Below, piece by piece: positions 54,704 through 64,000 of a stretch of DNA of 64,000 bases. The stretch is from Desulfovibrionales bacterium (lineage in GTDB: Bacteria; Desulfobacterota; Desulfovibrionia; Desulfovibrionales; Desulfovibrionaceae). Under the pieces are notes generated by a model, which searched no databases, was not told the origin of the DNA, and worked only from the letters and a program-made list of their open reading frames with translations. The translations under genes were made by a program, and so were the position numbers. How positions within the stretch are numbered: position 1 is the stretch's first letter; each line of letters opens with the position of its first letter. Where the stretch lies: NCBI GenBank assembly GCA_030156255.1, contig JASGMV010000003.1, forward strand, positions 48,215 to 112,214, in the 5' to 3' direction.

Positions 54704-57109
54704 TCACGCATCCTCCCTAAAAGTAACAACCGAGGCGGATTCCCCGCTGATTTTATCCTTGCTCGTATAGGCGATGGTCAAATCGAGAATGGCGTCGTTC
54801 CTTTCCTCAGCTATCTGTTGCAGATCATCTTTCATTCCTTGCTTTGCCGCGCTCAGCTCGTTTACCTCATTGATGATTTCGGTTTTCTTGTTCTTCGCGG
54901 CGTTAATCTCCCCTTCCATGATGTTGACTTCATTTTGAATCGACTCCGTCTTGTCCCGAATCTGAACGATTTCGCCTTTGAGCGCATTGTATTCATTTTC
55001 AAGCCGCTTGACCTTGTCCTTCAGATCCTTCTGCGAAGCTGTCGCGTCGTTGATCTCCCCCACCACCGACTGGATCTTGTCCACGGCCTTTGCATGTTCT
55101 CCCGCGGCTTTCTTCACCTCTCCATTATAAAATCCGAGCTTCCAGCCAAGCCGTGTGTCATCCGCCCGTATGACAGTGAGTTCGGGAACGGCTTTGTACT
55201 TATCGCCCAAGGTGACTTTGAACGTCGGACCGAGGCTGAGAGTGAAGCAGCTCAGGAAAAAGTCGGAAAGCTTGCTGCCGAGGATCAGGGATTCGCTGTC
55301 CCCCAGGATCACGGTGTTCTTCACGCCGACGTTCACGCCGAACAGGCCGTCGGTGATCATGTGCAAACCGAAACTGTCGTCCCCGGCGTTGAAATGCTTT
55401 TTGAACCAATTTTCGCCCTTCTGCTTGACCTTCTCCTTTTTCTCGTCGGCGACGTTCAAATCCGCCTGCACATTGCTGTCGTCAACCGTGATGTCCGACA
55501 GATCGCCTGCGTTGTTGGCTTGCCCGCCGCTCCCGCTCGTCTCCGAGTTCATGATGTTCACCGCCCGCTCATGCGCTTCCTTGCGCTCCGCCTCGGGCAT
55601 GGAGCCCAAAACGATCCGGGTGGAGGCGTAAGGCGAAGAGACGTGCAGACGGTTGACGCCCTTGGCGTCGTCCATGGTGAAGGCGTTGCCGGAAGACGTC
55701 ACCAGCGTATGGGAAGTCTGGGATTTGACCGTCACCTGGCTGGGTTGCGAAACGTTGGGCGCGGCGCCGCAGATGACCGGCCGATCCGGATCGCCCTGCA
55801 AGAAAGCGATCAGCGCCTCGGTATGCTTGTGCAGCGGCAGGTGCAGGCCGTGGTCGCCGCCGCCGTAGGGCTGCAGCATCCTGATTTTGGCCGCCGCCGG
55901 CGTTTGCCCGACTTGGTTTCCGAAGGGCAGAATGATGCGGTATCTTCCCTGCTCGTCGACCTCCGCGTACTTGCCGGATCCTTCGGCGTCGATCCTGGCC
56001 GAGAGAATCCCGGAGACAACCGGTCGGGGCGTAACCCACAAAAGCCTGAAAGGCTTGTCCGCAGGAATGGCGGTGAACGCGGCGTGGTACACGGTTTTCC
56101 CGCCGCCATGGCTGCGGCGATGGGGCTGGCTCCCCTCGTGCAGCACCGCCGTAACCAGGTAGTCGGCGTTGAAGGCCTCCAGAGGGTGGTCCTGAAGCTT
56201 GACGCATTCGCCGCTGCGCACCAGGGGTTCGAGCAACTTCCCGGTAAAAACTTTTTCTTCGCAAGCGCGCCCCTGGGCCAGGACCGCCGCCAGCTTGTCC
56301 GCCTCCTCCCGGGACTGGGCCACCCCTCCGTAATATCGCTCCACGCCCGGCGACTTGCCGCAGGCGTGTTTGGCGTCGATGGCGACGTCCGGGCGTTCGG
56401 GATTGTAGTCCCCCACGGCCGTCGCGGACACGGCCTGCCGCATGTCCAGCTCGAAGGAGGCGACGTGCGACTTTTCCCGCCGGGACGTTGCATCGTATGC
56501 GTTGCGGAATCGCAAGGTCGCTCGCCGGCCGGCCGGGGTGTGCGCCGCAGGGCTGTCGGCGACGATCATACAACCCAAGGGATGTTCGGACGACGGATCG
56601 AAGAAGTAATAGAGTCCGTGGCGCTCCATGAGACGGTGCAGAAAATTCAGCTCCGTCTCCCTGCACCGGCACGTCAGCTCCCGCTCGGGGTATTGGTCCT
56701 GCAGCTTGAATCGGAGTCCCTGGCCGTCGTGCAGCCCGACGTGGGACAAGACGTCCTTGATGATGTCCGGGACCGTCTTGTCGACGTACACGGCGTTGGT
56801 CCGGAAATGCTCCAACCGGGCGACGGGCGGCGCAAGCTTCAAGCGGTACCGATGCAGCCCGTTGGCCACGCCGGCCTCCACGAACCAGCACACATGCCCG
56901 TGGTAGCGCTGCTCCCGCTCTTTGGAGCGCAGCGTCAGGACCGCTGGATTGGCCAGGATGCGCTCGGGGTCCACAGCGCCGCCCGCCAGATCGAGGATGA
57001 ACTCGAAAGGACGGCCCAGGCGCTCCTCCCCGCTCAGGCGGACAACGTTCAAGTCCGCATCGGAGTAGCCTTGGCTAAGAAATTCGAAGGTGGTTTCAAT
57101 GGCCGGCAT
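54704..57109 (-). CDS. vgrG: VgrG 1, spike protein with mixed-charge coiled-coil tail
   Basis: 801 residues. The gp27-like part (about 1-350) has GYSDADLNVVRLSGEE and the RETELNFLHRLMERHGLYYFF block; the gp5-like OB fold includes ISGILSARIDAEGSGKYAEVDEQGRY and PYGGGDHGLHLPLHKHTEALIAF. The needle follows to about residue 670. The tail (about 680-785) is a heptad coiled coil (EVKKAAGEHAK.., KVKRLENEYNALKG, IQNEVNIMEGEINAAK) with about 20 acidic and 14 basic residues in its central 88. It follows the second vgrG by 36 bp. Start at 57109 with AGGA upstream. Confidence 0.93.
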   Translation of the reverse strand: MPAIETTFEFLSQGYSDADLNVVRLSGEERLGRPFEFILDLAGGAVDPERILANPAVLTLRSKEREQRYHGHVCWFVEAGVANGLHRYRLKLAPPVARLEHFRTNAVYVDKTVPDIIKDVLSHVGLHDGQGLRFKLQDQYPERELTCRCRETELNFLHRLMERHGLYYFFDPSSEHPLGCMIVADSPAAHTPAGRRATLRFRNAYDATSRREKSHVASFELDMRQAVSATAVGDYNPERPDVAIDAKHACGKSPGVERYYGGVAQSREEADKLAAVLAQGRACEEKVFTGKLLEPLVRSGECVKLQDHPLEAFNADYLVTAVLHEGSQPHRRSHGGGKTVYHAAFTAIPADKPFRLLWVTPRPVVSGILSARIDAEGSGKYAEVDEQGRYRIILPFGNQVGQTPAAAKIRMLQPYGGGDHGLHLPLHKHTEALIAFLQGDPDRPVICGAAPNVSQPSQVTVKSQTSHTLVTSSGNAFTMDDAKGVNRLHVSSPYASTRIVLGSMPEAERKEAHERAVNIMNSETSGSGGQANNAGDLSDITVDDSNVQADLNVADEKKEKVKQKGENWFKKHFNAGDDSFGLHMITDGLFGVNVGVKNTVILGDSESLILGSKLSDFFLSCFTLSLGPTFKVTLGDKYKAVPELTVIRADDTRLGWKLGFYNGEVKKAAGEHAKAVDKIQSVVGEINDATASQKDLKDKVKRLENEYNALKGEIVQIRDKTESIQNEVNIMEGEINAAKNKKTEIINEVNELSAAKQGMKDDLQQIAEERNDAILDLTIAYTSKDKISGESASVVTFREDA

Positions 57110-57145
57110 GTTACGTCCTGTCTTGGCTGGAGGCGGGGACTCGGA

Positions 57146-59698
57146 TCAAACGAGTTCGAATTCGCCCATCAGTTCTTCCAACGCGACGCTTGAGACGTTT
57201 TCATTCCCTTTGATCGCATTCGCCGTATTCTGAATCTTGGTCACCTCATTGATCGCCTCCGTCGCCTCGGCGTACATTGCATTCACCTCGTTGACGATTC
57301 TTTGCTTCTTTCTGGTCGCCTTGTTCACTTCGCCCTGAACTCTATTCAATTCATTTATGATTTTTTTCTTTTTTCTTGCAACCTTGTTCAATTCACCATT
57401 CGCTTCAGTCTTCTCATTTCTCAAATTTTTCACTTTATTCAACAACGCGTCGTATTCGCCTCGGACGCTATTCTCCTCTTGGACCGCCTTCTCCTTCTTT
57501 CTCGCCAGGGTGTCCTCTTCTCCTTTCAATTTTTCCGCTTCCGCCGTGAGTTCTTTCGCATTCTTCGCGCAATTCTTCCTGTAGAATCCAATATACTTCG
57601 ACACCAGATCGATCTCTTTTTTGGCCTTGATGATATCCCAGACCGGAAGAATCTCCCCGGTGAGTTCAAAGGCCATGTTCAAAACGCCCTTGGCCGGAGC
57701 AAAACCTTGCAGGATGAGGGGCGCCAGGGCGGGGTCCTTGTAGTTCCAGGGGATCGTCCCGACGTAGCCCAGGCCCTCGGCCAACCCTTCCAGCGGAGCG
57801 GGAATGAACGTGGGGGAGCCCAGAATGTTGGTGGCCACGCCCCCGACCTTGGTTTCGAAGGACTCGCCCATAAACACGCTGTAGTTGGCGCCGGCCGTCA
57901 CACTGATCCCTTTGGGAGTCTTGAATTTGGCGCCGTGTTTTCCGGCCTTCTTTTTCGAATCGATCAGCGACGTCTCGCCGAGCCACCCCATGACCCCGTC
58001 CATGACCTTGTCGATGAGGTCCTTCTTCTTTTCGTCTCCGTTGTTATTGTTAGAGGAGGAGGCGCCGCCCGGAGGATCGCCGTCGAGGGCGCTTTGCACC
58101 TTGTTCTCCACAAGCTGCTGCTGGGAGGGCGAGTCGTCCTCGTCCACTCCGGCGCCCAGCCGGATCAGGGTGGACGAGTCCTTGTTGCATAGCGACAGGT
58201 GCTGGCCGCCTCGGGAGTCTCCCATGCGCAGGGAGTTGCCGTGCGCCGTGGCCAGAACGTTGGTCGTGACGTCCCGGCCCGTGACGGGACTGGCGTTGTC
58301 GGTGTTGGGCGCCGCGCCGGCGATGACCGGCTGGTCCGGGTCGCCGTCCACGAACATGAGGACCGCCTCGCAGCCTTTGTGCAGGGGCAGGTGCAGGCCG
58401 TGCCCGTCGCCGCCGTAGGGCTGGCGCATGCGAATCCAGGCGGAGGCCTTGCCGTCTTTGCGTCCCGAAAGGTCAAAGGGCAGGATCACCTTGTACCGGC
58501 CGTGCTCGTCCATCTCGGCGTATTCGCCGGAGCCCTCGGCGTCGATCAAGGCGCTCAGCGCGCCCTGGATGTCGGGCCGGGGCGTTTTCCTGGCCGGGAC
58601 GTAGGGTATGTCCTCGGGAATGGCCCAGAACTCGTTGGAATAGGAGGATTCGCCGTTCCCATGGCCGTTCGAGGCGACATGGAGTCCCAACACCCTGGCC
58701 AGATGTCCTTCCTGGCGGCCGTGATGGGCCACGGAGGTCAGCAGCAGCCGGCCGTTGAACTCGCTTTTGGGATGCCCGCGCAGCTCAATGACAAGGCCGG
58801 GGCGGAAATGCGGCGAGCGGCCCGCGCCCTTGTAGCGTTCGACCTCGCAGGCATAGCGTTTGGCCACGGAGTCGGCCAGTTCATCACATTGCTCCTGCGT
58901 CTTCGCATTGGGCGCATACAGGTGCGTCTCGCCCACATGGACCTTCTTGAGGCGCGAGGGCGTCGCCTTTTCCGCCGTGATGTCGTGAAGTTGGTTCAGC
59001 TCGTTGAAGTCGCGGACCGTGACCTTGGCCGGCCGCGGGCACAGCCGCCGGAAAAGCTCATGAACCTCGTTCGGGTCCGAGTCGTGATGCAGCCCCGAAG
59101 CCTCGTGGAACGCCACCGGGTTGGCCGGGCAGTCCTTGAACACGTGGCCGTCTGCAATCACCAGCCGATCCCTGTTCTCGCCGTTCTCGAAAAAGAAAAA
59201 CGCGCCCTCGTTTTCCAACCTGCGCGTCAGAAAATTGCAGTCGCTTTCCCGATACTGGCAGAGAAAATCGTGAACGGGATGCTTGTGCTTGAATTGGACT
59301 TTGTAGTCTACGCCGTCGGCCAGGCCGGCCTCGTCGAGGACCTCCCGAGCCGCCTCCGGAAGCTTCTTGCCCAGAAAAACCCTGTTGCTCGACGTGAGAG
59401 CCAAGCGGTGCAGAGAGGGAACCATTCTCACCTGGTAGAATGTGAACCGGCCCGAGGGATGCAAGTTCTCCATGGAAGCGGCGAGGCCGTGGAAAACCGC
59501 TTCCTCCCCGTCCCCGCGAATGTCGAGCCGGGCCTTGGCGTACAGCGCCTGCTCCAGGTCGAGGTCGGGATATGGCGATGCGAGGACGATGGTGAATTCG
59601 AACAGCTCGTTGATCCGCTCCTTGCCGTCGAAACGCACCACATGCAAGGCGTCTTCGGGGAACCCCGCCAGGGTGAAATGAAACACGGCGTCCTTCAT
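57146..59698 (-). CDS. vgrG: VgrG 2, spike protein with basic coiled-coil tail
   Basis: 850 residues with the same gp27/gp5 organisation (FHFTLAGFPEDALHVVRF; PYGGDGHGLHLPLHKGCEAVLMF). A region of about 80 residues between needle and tail includes small hydrophobic stretches (AFELTGEILPVWDII). The tail (about 730-850) is a heptad coiled coil whose core is strongly basic (NKVARKKKKIINELN, ATRKKQRIVNEVNAM; 16 basic against 6 acidic in 52 residues). The start is the ATG at 59698, 10 bases after AGGA and 11 bp after the stop of VgrG 3. Confidence 0.93.
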   Translation of the reverse strand: MKDAVFHFTLAGFPEDALHVVRFDGKERINELFEFTIVLASPYPDLDLEQALYAKARLDIRGDGEEAVFHGLAASMENLHPSGRFTFYQVRMVPSLHRLALTSSNRVFLGKKLPEAAREVLDEAGLADGVDYKVQFKHKHPVHDFLCQYRESDCNFLTRRLENEGAFFFFENGENRDRLVIADGHVFKDCPANPVAFHEASGLHHDSDPNEVHELFRRLCPRPAKVTVRDFNELNQLHDITAEKATPSRLKKVHVGETHLYAPNAKTQEQCDELADSVAKRYACEVERYKGAGRSPHFRPGLVIELRGHPKSEFNGRLLLTSVAHHGRQEGHLARVLGLHVASNGHGNGESSYSNEFWAIPEDIPYVPARKTPRPDIQGALSALIDAEGSGEYAEMDEHGRYKVILPFDLSGRKDGKASAWIRMRQPYGGDGHGLHLPLHKGCEAVLMFVDGDPDQPVIAGAAPNTDNASPVTGRDVTTNVLATAHGNSLRMGDSRGGQHLSLCNKDSSTLIRLGAGVDEDDSPSQQQLVENKVQSALDGDPPGGASSSNNNNGDEKKKDLIDKVMDGVMGWLGETSLIDSKKKAGKHGAKFKTPKGISVTAGANYSVFMGESFETKVGGVATNILGSPTFIPAPLEGLAEGLGYVGTIPWNYKDPALAPLILQGFAPAKGVLNMAFELTGEILPVWDIIKAKKEIDLVSKYIGFYRKNCAKNAKELTAEAEKLKGEEDTLARKKEKAVQEENSVRGEYDALLNKVKNLRNEKTEANGELNKVARKKKKIINELNRVQGEVNKATRKKQRIVNEVNAMYAEATEAINEVTKIQNTANAIKGNENVSSVALEELMGEFELV

Positions 59699-59708
59699 GG
59701 AGATCGTC

Positions 59709-62156
59709 CTATATGGTCTCTTCGTTAACGAATTGCCTTTCTTCAAATTCCTTGATTTCGTCTTCTTCGGTGAGAATGGCTATTTCTTCGTCGCCGACCT
59801 CGTCCTTCTGCCCATAGGATCTGTTGAGTTCATTGGCGATCAGGGTATCTTCGTCCTCAGCGTCATTCTCCTCTCCACTCATGTCATTTTTTTCGTTGAG
59901 GATTTCCTTCTCATCATCGACGGCTTCGTCTTTGTTTCCCGTCATCTCATTGACTTCGTTCTCAAGATTCTTTTCCTTGTTGATCAGCTCATTCCCTTCG
60001 CCCTCGGCCTCCGCCAGTTCATCCAACAATGCTTGCTCGCTGTCGATGAGGCGCTGCGCGTCGAGGCGGGACGCGGTATCGACGCCGATAAAGGATTTCA
60101 TTTTTTTATAGAGAGAATTCGTCGACCCGGTAACGAACTTTTTCGACCCCGTGTATATCTTGTCCGCGACGGAGGTATAGAGTTTGTTGCCGTTGAAGGA
60201 CTTCGCCAGGGACAGCTTGGCGTCCAGCATCCGGCCTTCCACCAGCGTTTCGATGACGCTGGCGTTGCAGCGCGACACCAGGCCCAGATGGCAGTCGTAA
60301 CTCGTTCCGAGCAGCACGCTCGCCGAATGTTTGGCCTCGATCTTGAGCAGATTGCCCGGCGCCGTGAACAGGTTGATCCCGTCGCCGTAGTACTTGCCGT
60401 CCCCCTCCTTCGACTTCTCGATTTTGGGGGACTTCAAGCGGTAGGGATCATGCGGCTTGAGCCGGTCCCTCACGACGTCGCCGTCGTCCACCGTGGTCTG
60501 GTCGAGGAAGCCGAGGCCGTCCGACGAAGCGGCCGTTTTCTCTTCCGGGGTGTTTTGCGCGGCTGCCGGAGAGGAAGACGAACCGCTCCCGTTGAAATTC
60601 GAGCCCTCGCCGGGGTCGACCAGGGTGTCCGGCCTCGCCCCGAGGCTCAGGCCCGCGCCGCCCATGGGAGAATACAGGAGCAGTCCGGAGCGGCCTTCCT
60701 TGTCCTCGAACCGGAGCTTGTTGCCTCCCGGCGTCTGAAGCCGGGCCTGGGTGGAGGTCTTGTTGTCGAGGGGCCCCTTGGCCAGGGCGTTGGGCAATAC
60801 GCCGAGGATGAAGGGACGGTCCGGGTTGCCCTGTTCGTGGGCCAAAAGCACTTCCGCGCCTCCCAGCAGGGGAAAATGCATGCCGTATCCGTCGCCGGCG
60901 TGGGGCGTCATGAGCCGCACAGGCGCCGAGGACTTGCCCGGCGAGCGCTCCCTGTCGTCGAATCCCGCCCGGACCTTGTAGCGGCCGTGCTCGTCCAACT
61001 GGGCGTACGTCTCGCCCTCGGACTCCACGAAGCCCGGAATGCCGCCGCAGACCCGGGGAACGGGAGTCCTGCGCAAGGGCCGGTAGGCCCCGCCCTCCCG
61101 AATGGCGGTGAACCGGTTGTGGTAGCCCGCGTCCTCGGGGGGGCCGAGGGTCCTGTCGCGCTCCGTGAGATTGCTGCAGCCCCAGTGCTCCACGCGCAGG
61201 GGGACGAACCGGGCGTTGTTCGAATCCAATGGATGCCCGTGAAGGCTGAAAGCTTGGCCGGGCGCCAGGAAAGGCGAATCCGAAGCGCCTTTGTACACGT
61301 CTCCGGCCCCCTGGTGCTTCTCGGCCAGGATTTTCGCCTGGCGCTCAAGTTCTCCGGGCGCGTGCGGGCCGTCTCCGAAAAGGTATCGTTGCCCGGCTCC
61401 TCTGGAGGAAACATCGGCCTTGCCCTCCAACGGCGACTCCGGGCGCTCGTAGAACCAATCGCGGATGCGCACCGTCGAGGGCGCCACCCTCCTTTGATGC
61501 GAAATTCTCTGCACGGCGTGCTCGGAAGCGTCATGCCTGCGGCCGGTCGGGGCGAAAGGCAGGTCGAGGCCGGCCGCCCGGCCCGAGAGATCCCGGCGAG
61601 CGCCCAAAGCGTCGGTCACCACGACCTTGTCGCCATGTTCGTCAAACTCGAAGAAATAGGACCACCCTTCGTACTCCAGGCGGCGCTTGAAAAAATCCAG
61701 ATCGCTTTCGTCGTATTGGCAGAGGTAGCTTCTGACGGCGTCCGGAGCCGCCAACCGGAATTCGTATCCGCCGCCATGTACGCCGCCCTCCTCCAGGACG
61801 CGCTTGAGGGCGCCCTCCATGGTTCTTCCGACAAACGTGCGGGAGTTCCTGGCGTAGGCCAGGCGTCGCAACGCGGGCGCCAGCAAAAATTCCACATATA
61901 CGAATTTCGAAGTCGCCGTGAGGATCTTGACGTGATCGAGGAGTCCTGCTTTGACGACGCTCTCCCCGAGGCTTTCCATGGTCAGCCTGGCGCCGCTCCC
62001 CAAAAATGCGTCCGGGTCGAACCCCTGGACGGAGGCGCGGGCGGTGATGCGGAACTCGAAGCATCCGTCCACCTCTTCGCAGCCGTGGATTTTCAACACC
62101 TCGAGGGGGTGGGGCGCCGGCGTCTTACAAGAAAAAGCATATGTGACCTTTCGCAT
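59709..62156 (-). CDS. vgrG: VgrG 3, spike protein with acidic coiled-coil tail
   Basis: 815 residues. The gp27-like part has YLCQYDESDLDFFKRRLEYEGWSYFFEF, and the gp5-like part GFVESEGETYAQLDEHGRYKV and GDGYGMHFPLLGGAEVLLAHE. The tail (about 700-815) is strongly acidic: the last 109 residues hold 41 D/E and 9 K/R, with the repeated NEVNEM, ILNEKND and ANELNR units. It is the first gene of the operon. The ribosome site before the ATG at 62156 is weak, and I see no certain promoter in the 760 bp upstream. Confidence 0.93.
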   Translation of the reverse strand: MRKVTYAFSCKTPAPHPLEVLKIHGCEEVDGCFEFRITARASVQGFDPDAFLGSGARLTMESLGESVVKAGLLDHVKILTATSKFVYVEFLLAPALRRLAYARNSRTFVGRTMEGALKRVLEEGGVHGGGYEFRLAAPDAVRSYLCQYDESDLDFFKRRLEYEGWSYFFEFDEHGDKVVVTDALGARRDLSGRAAGLDLPFAPTGRRHDASEHAVQRISHQRRVAPSTVRIRDWFYERPESPLEGKADVSSRGAGQRYLFGDGPHAPGELERQAKILAEKHQGAGDVYKGASDSPFLAPGQAFSLHGHPLDSNNARFVPLRVEHWGCSNLTERDRTLGPPEDAGYHNRFTAIREGGAYRPLRRTPVPRVCGGIPGFVESEGETYAQLDEHGRYKVRAGFDDRERSPGKSSAPVRLMTPHAGDGYGMHFPLLGGAEVLLAHEQGNPDRPFILGVLPNALAKGPLDNKTSTQARLQTPGGNKLRFEDKEGRSGLLLYSPMGGAGLSLGARPDTLVDPGEGSNFNGSGSSSSPAAAQNTPEEKTAASSDGLGFLDQTTVDDGDVVRDRLKPHDPYRLKSPKIEKSKEGDGKYYGDGINLFTAPGNLLKIEAKHSASVLLGTSYDCHLGLVSRCNASVIETLVEGRMLDAKLSLAKSFNGNKLYTSVADKIYTGSKKFVTGSTNSLYKKMKSFIGVDTASRLDAQRLIDSEQALLDELAEAEGEGNELINKEKNLENEVNEMTGNKDEAVDDEKEILNEKNDMSGEENDAEDEDTLIANELNRSYGQKDEVGDEEIAILTEEDEIKEFEERQFVNEETI

Positions 62157-62916
62157 AACGCACCCAACTTCTGTTCGTTTCGTTCGAAAAAAGTTTCTAT
62201 CCTATGCACTAACTCACTTTTACAAAAAATGCAATTATCATCGCATCTCCTCACGGTTTCCATTGGTTCGTTCAACGGGGGGAACGAGCGCGTCAACGCC
62301 GAAAGCTTGCTTTATGCGCTTACGAGGCGCTAGAGCGAATGATACACATCGATCTTTCATTGCAGAGTGCATTGTGTTTTTGTAGGCTTCTTCTCCTTGT
62401 ATATCGATATCATCGCATACGCATCTTTTTATGAATCGCATAGATCGCATTGCCCTGTGTACATCCTGAATACACAAGTGGTTCGCAGCTTCTGGCATAG
62501 GCTCCATTTCCATGAGCGATGCGGGAAATGCAAAAATTTCATTCAGGAGAACCAGCCGTTCGATGAGCGAGGTGCGCGCGTTGCTTGTGCAGGGATCCCT
62601 GCATGCTTGGAAACGAGTGAATCCCCGCAGGGCTCGCCCAGTCAAACCCTTTTGTTCGGCTGCGGGTTGGCGCCTTCCGAACGGTAAACGGGAGCAGTCT
62701 GTCCCTTGGTGGTTTGGTGCGGCGCGCGGATACCGCCTTGCGCGCGAGCGTCAAAACCGGTCAGGCTTGCGATGCAGGCTTATAAGAAAGAATTCTGCGA
62801 CAGCTTCGCCCTGAAAAACATTTGCTGTTTACATTTTGGCTGAACTATGTATGGTTGCATAGGGCTGTGCATCTGCATATGTTCAGAACACAATAGTGAT
62901 TCCAGGGAGCTGTTCG
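62157..62916. other. 760-bp gap upstream of the vgrG operon
   Basis: This divergent region must hold promoters for vgrG and for the VWA-OmpA gene. A minus-strand frame (62238-62645) would encode about 90-135 residues, but no ribosome site or similarity supports it. On the plus strand, TTTACA (62828-62833) and TATGGT (62850-62855), 16 bp apart, form a plausible weak promoter for the VWA-OmpA gene. Confidence 0.4.
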
Positions 62917-63966
62917 ATGAAAAAATGCATATTCGGTTTGTTCGCGATCACGATTTTTCTGGTTGGCGCAACCGGGTCCGCGGCGGCCAGGCCGGTTTTT
63001 GTGCAGAAGGCCGACAACTTCGTTGTCCTGTACGATACCTCCGGCTCCATGAGCCAAACGTACAAAGACACCGGCAAGACCAAATTCTACCTGGCCGAGC
63101 AGATGCTCAAAACGCTGATTCTGCAAACTCCGGAACTCGACTACAACGCAGGACTCTATGATTTTACACCGTTCCAGGCGTATTATTCCCTGAAACCCTT
63201 TGACAAGGCTGCATACGCCCGCGCTGTCGTTGCGCTGCCCGACACGGTTCCCGGCGGTTCCCTGGGCGGCTCCAGCACGCCTTTCGGCACGGCCATGCAA
63301 AAGCTTGGCGGCGTGCTGGAAGGGACGAAGGGCAAGACCATCGTCTACATCATTTCCGACGGCGCCAATACGGACACGCTCAATCCGTACCGCGAGGCCA
63401 GAGAAATCAGCAGAAAGCACGACGTCTGCTTTTACATGATCAATCTGAGCCCCTGGGAGGAAGGCAACGCCCAAATGCAAAAAATCGCCCATCTGGGCGA
63501 TTGCTCCCAGATCATCAACTTCGAGGAAGCCGTCAGCAATCCCGGCGTGCTGTCCGAACCGCTGTACGCCGTAGTCGAAGTGCCGGACGAAGTGGTCTTC
63601 ATCGAAGAGGTGGTCGTCGAGGAGACTCCCCAAGTCCTCAAGGGCATGATCCATTTCGAATTCGCCAAGTACAACATCCAGGACCGTTATTCCGAACTGT
63701 TGGAAAAGGTCGGCAAGTTCATGCAAGACAACCCCAACGCCGTTTGCGAACTTTCCGGCAACACGGACAGCACCGGCCCCGCCTCCTACAACATGATCCT
63801 CTCCAAGGAGCGGGCTCAAGCCGTGCGTGATTACCTGACCAGGAAATTCAATGTGCCGGCAGGCCGCTTCGTCCTGCATTGGTACGGCGAGACCAAGCCT
63901 ATCGCACCGGATGACACCCGGGACGGCCGCAAGATGAACCGCCGCACCGACATCACGGTCCAATAG
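62917..63966 (+). CDS. VWA-OmpA fusion protein of the cell envelope
   Basis: 349 residues. A signal peptide (KKCIFGLFAITIFLVGATGSAAA) is followed by a von Willebrand factor A domain with the MIDAS motif DTSGSMS at about residue 45, then an OmpA-type peptidoglycan-binding domain from about residue 245 (IHFEFAKYNIQ, NTDSTGPASYNMILSKERAQAV, NRRTDITV). It should bind peptidoglycan in the periplasm and use its VWA domain to hold a partner or metal. GGGAG is about 8 bases before ATG 62917. The type VI role is uncertain, although OmpA-like anchors occur in such systems. Confidence 0.9.
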   Translation: MKKCIFGLFAITIFLVGATGSAAARPVFVQKADNFVVLYDTSGSMSQTYKDTGKTKFYLAEQMLKTLILQTPELDYNAGLYDFTPFQAYYSLKPFDKAAYARAVVALPDTVPGGSLGGSSTPFGTAMQKLGGVLEGTKGKTIVYIISDGANTDTLNPYREAREISRKHDVCFYMINLSPWEEGNAQMQKIAHLGDCSQIINFEEAVSNPGVLSEPLYAVVEVPDEVVFIEEVVVEETPQVLKGMIHFEFAKYNIQDRYSELLEKVGKFMQDNPNAVCELSGNTDSTGPASYNMILSKERAQAVRDYLTRKFNVPAGRFVLHWYGETKPIAPDDTRDGRKMNRRTDITVQ

Positions 63967-64000
63967 TCTCGAGCCCCAAACAACAACAAGCGGCCCGGCC

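Noticed and set aside
62238..62645. Possible hypothetical gene on the minus strand upstream of vgrG
   Set aside because: No ribosome site and no resemblance to a known family; kept only as a note on the gap.

Overview
The window is about 58-60% GC by eye and densely coded. Its gene content suggests an anaerobic Desulfobacterota-type bacterium, probably a Desulfovibrionaceae (Desulfovibrio/Bilophila-like) organism. The clues are 2-oxoacid:ferredoxin chemistry, an oxygen-sensitive CoA-dehydratase activase system, two PrpR_N-type sigma-54 activators, a fused FAD/Fe-S hydroxyacid dehydrogenase and a DUF2169/DUF3540/DUF4150 type VI secretion module. The taxon is an inference; there is no rRNA or tRNA here.

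Layout: (1) 1-11.3 kb is a catabolic region: the end of a cysteine desulfidase/serine-dehydratase-like gene, a GntR regulator, ridA, a minus-strand sigma-54 activator, then a plus-strand operon (DASS transporter, four-subunit 2-oxoacid:ferredoxin oxidoreductase, phosphotransbutyrylase, butyrate kinase) behind a good sigma-54 promoter. Together these could turn an amino- or 2-oxoacid into acyl-CoA, acyl-phosphate, acid and ATP. (2) 11.4-12.1 kb is an IS481-like transposase remnant. (3) 12.1-19.7 kb, minus strand, holds three secreted alpha/beta hydrolases, a lipoprotein and a 7TM sensor. (4) 19.7-25.2 kb has a TetR regulator divergent from a two-gene CoA-dehydratase activase, with a duplicated operator between them. 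(5) 25.2-27.5 kb has an iron alcohol dehydrogenase between an AraC pseudogene and an aldo/keto reductase scrap. (6) 27.5-37.0 kb is a complete type I-E CRISPR-Cas locus (cas3, cse1, cse2, cas7, cas5, cas6e, cas1, cas2) with 8 repeats and 7 spacers; the array ends 2 bp from the stop codon of a convergent sigma-54 activator. (7) 37-47.4 kb has that activator, an AT-rich methyltransferase gene, and a minus-strand set (GntP-type transporter, aconitase-family large subunit, class V aminotransferase, FAD/Fe-S dehydrogenase) with a sigma-54-like promoter and tandem palindromes upstream. (8) 48.2-62.2 kb, minus strand, is a type VI secretion spike module: three tandem vgrG genes, DUF2169-pentapeptide adaptor, pentapeptide protein, DUF3540, PAAR-like DUF4150, and an NTF2-like protein at the end. 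(9) 62.9-64.0 kb is a VWA-OmpA envelope protein.

The most interesting signal is in the spike module. Each of the three VgrGs ends in a related heptad-repeat tail, but the charges differ: one very acidic, one very basic in its core, one mixed. This suggests that the tails assemble with each other, for instance as a defined heterotrimeric spike. Other notable signals are a hairpin that would hide the ribosome binding site of cse1, and CRISPR array/activator head-to-head transcription with no visible terminator.
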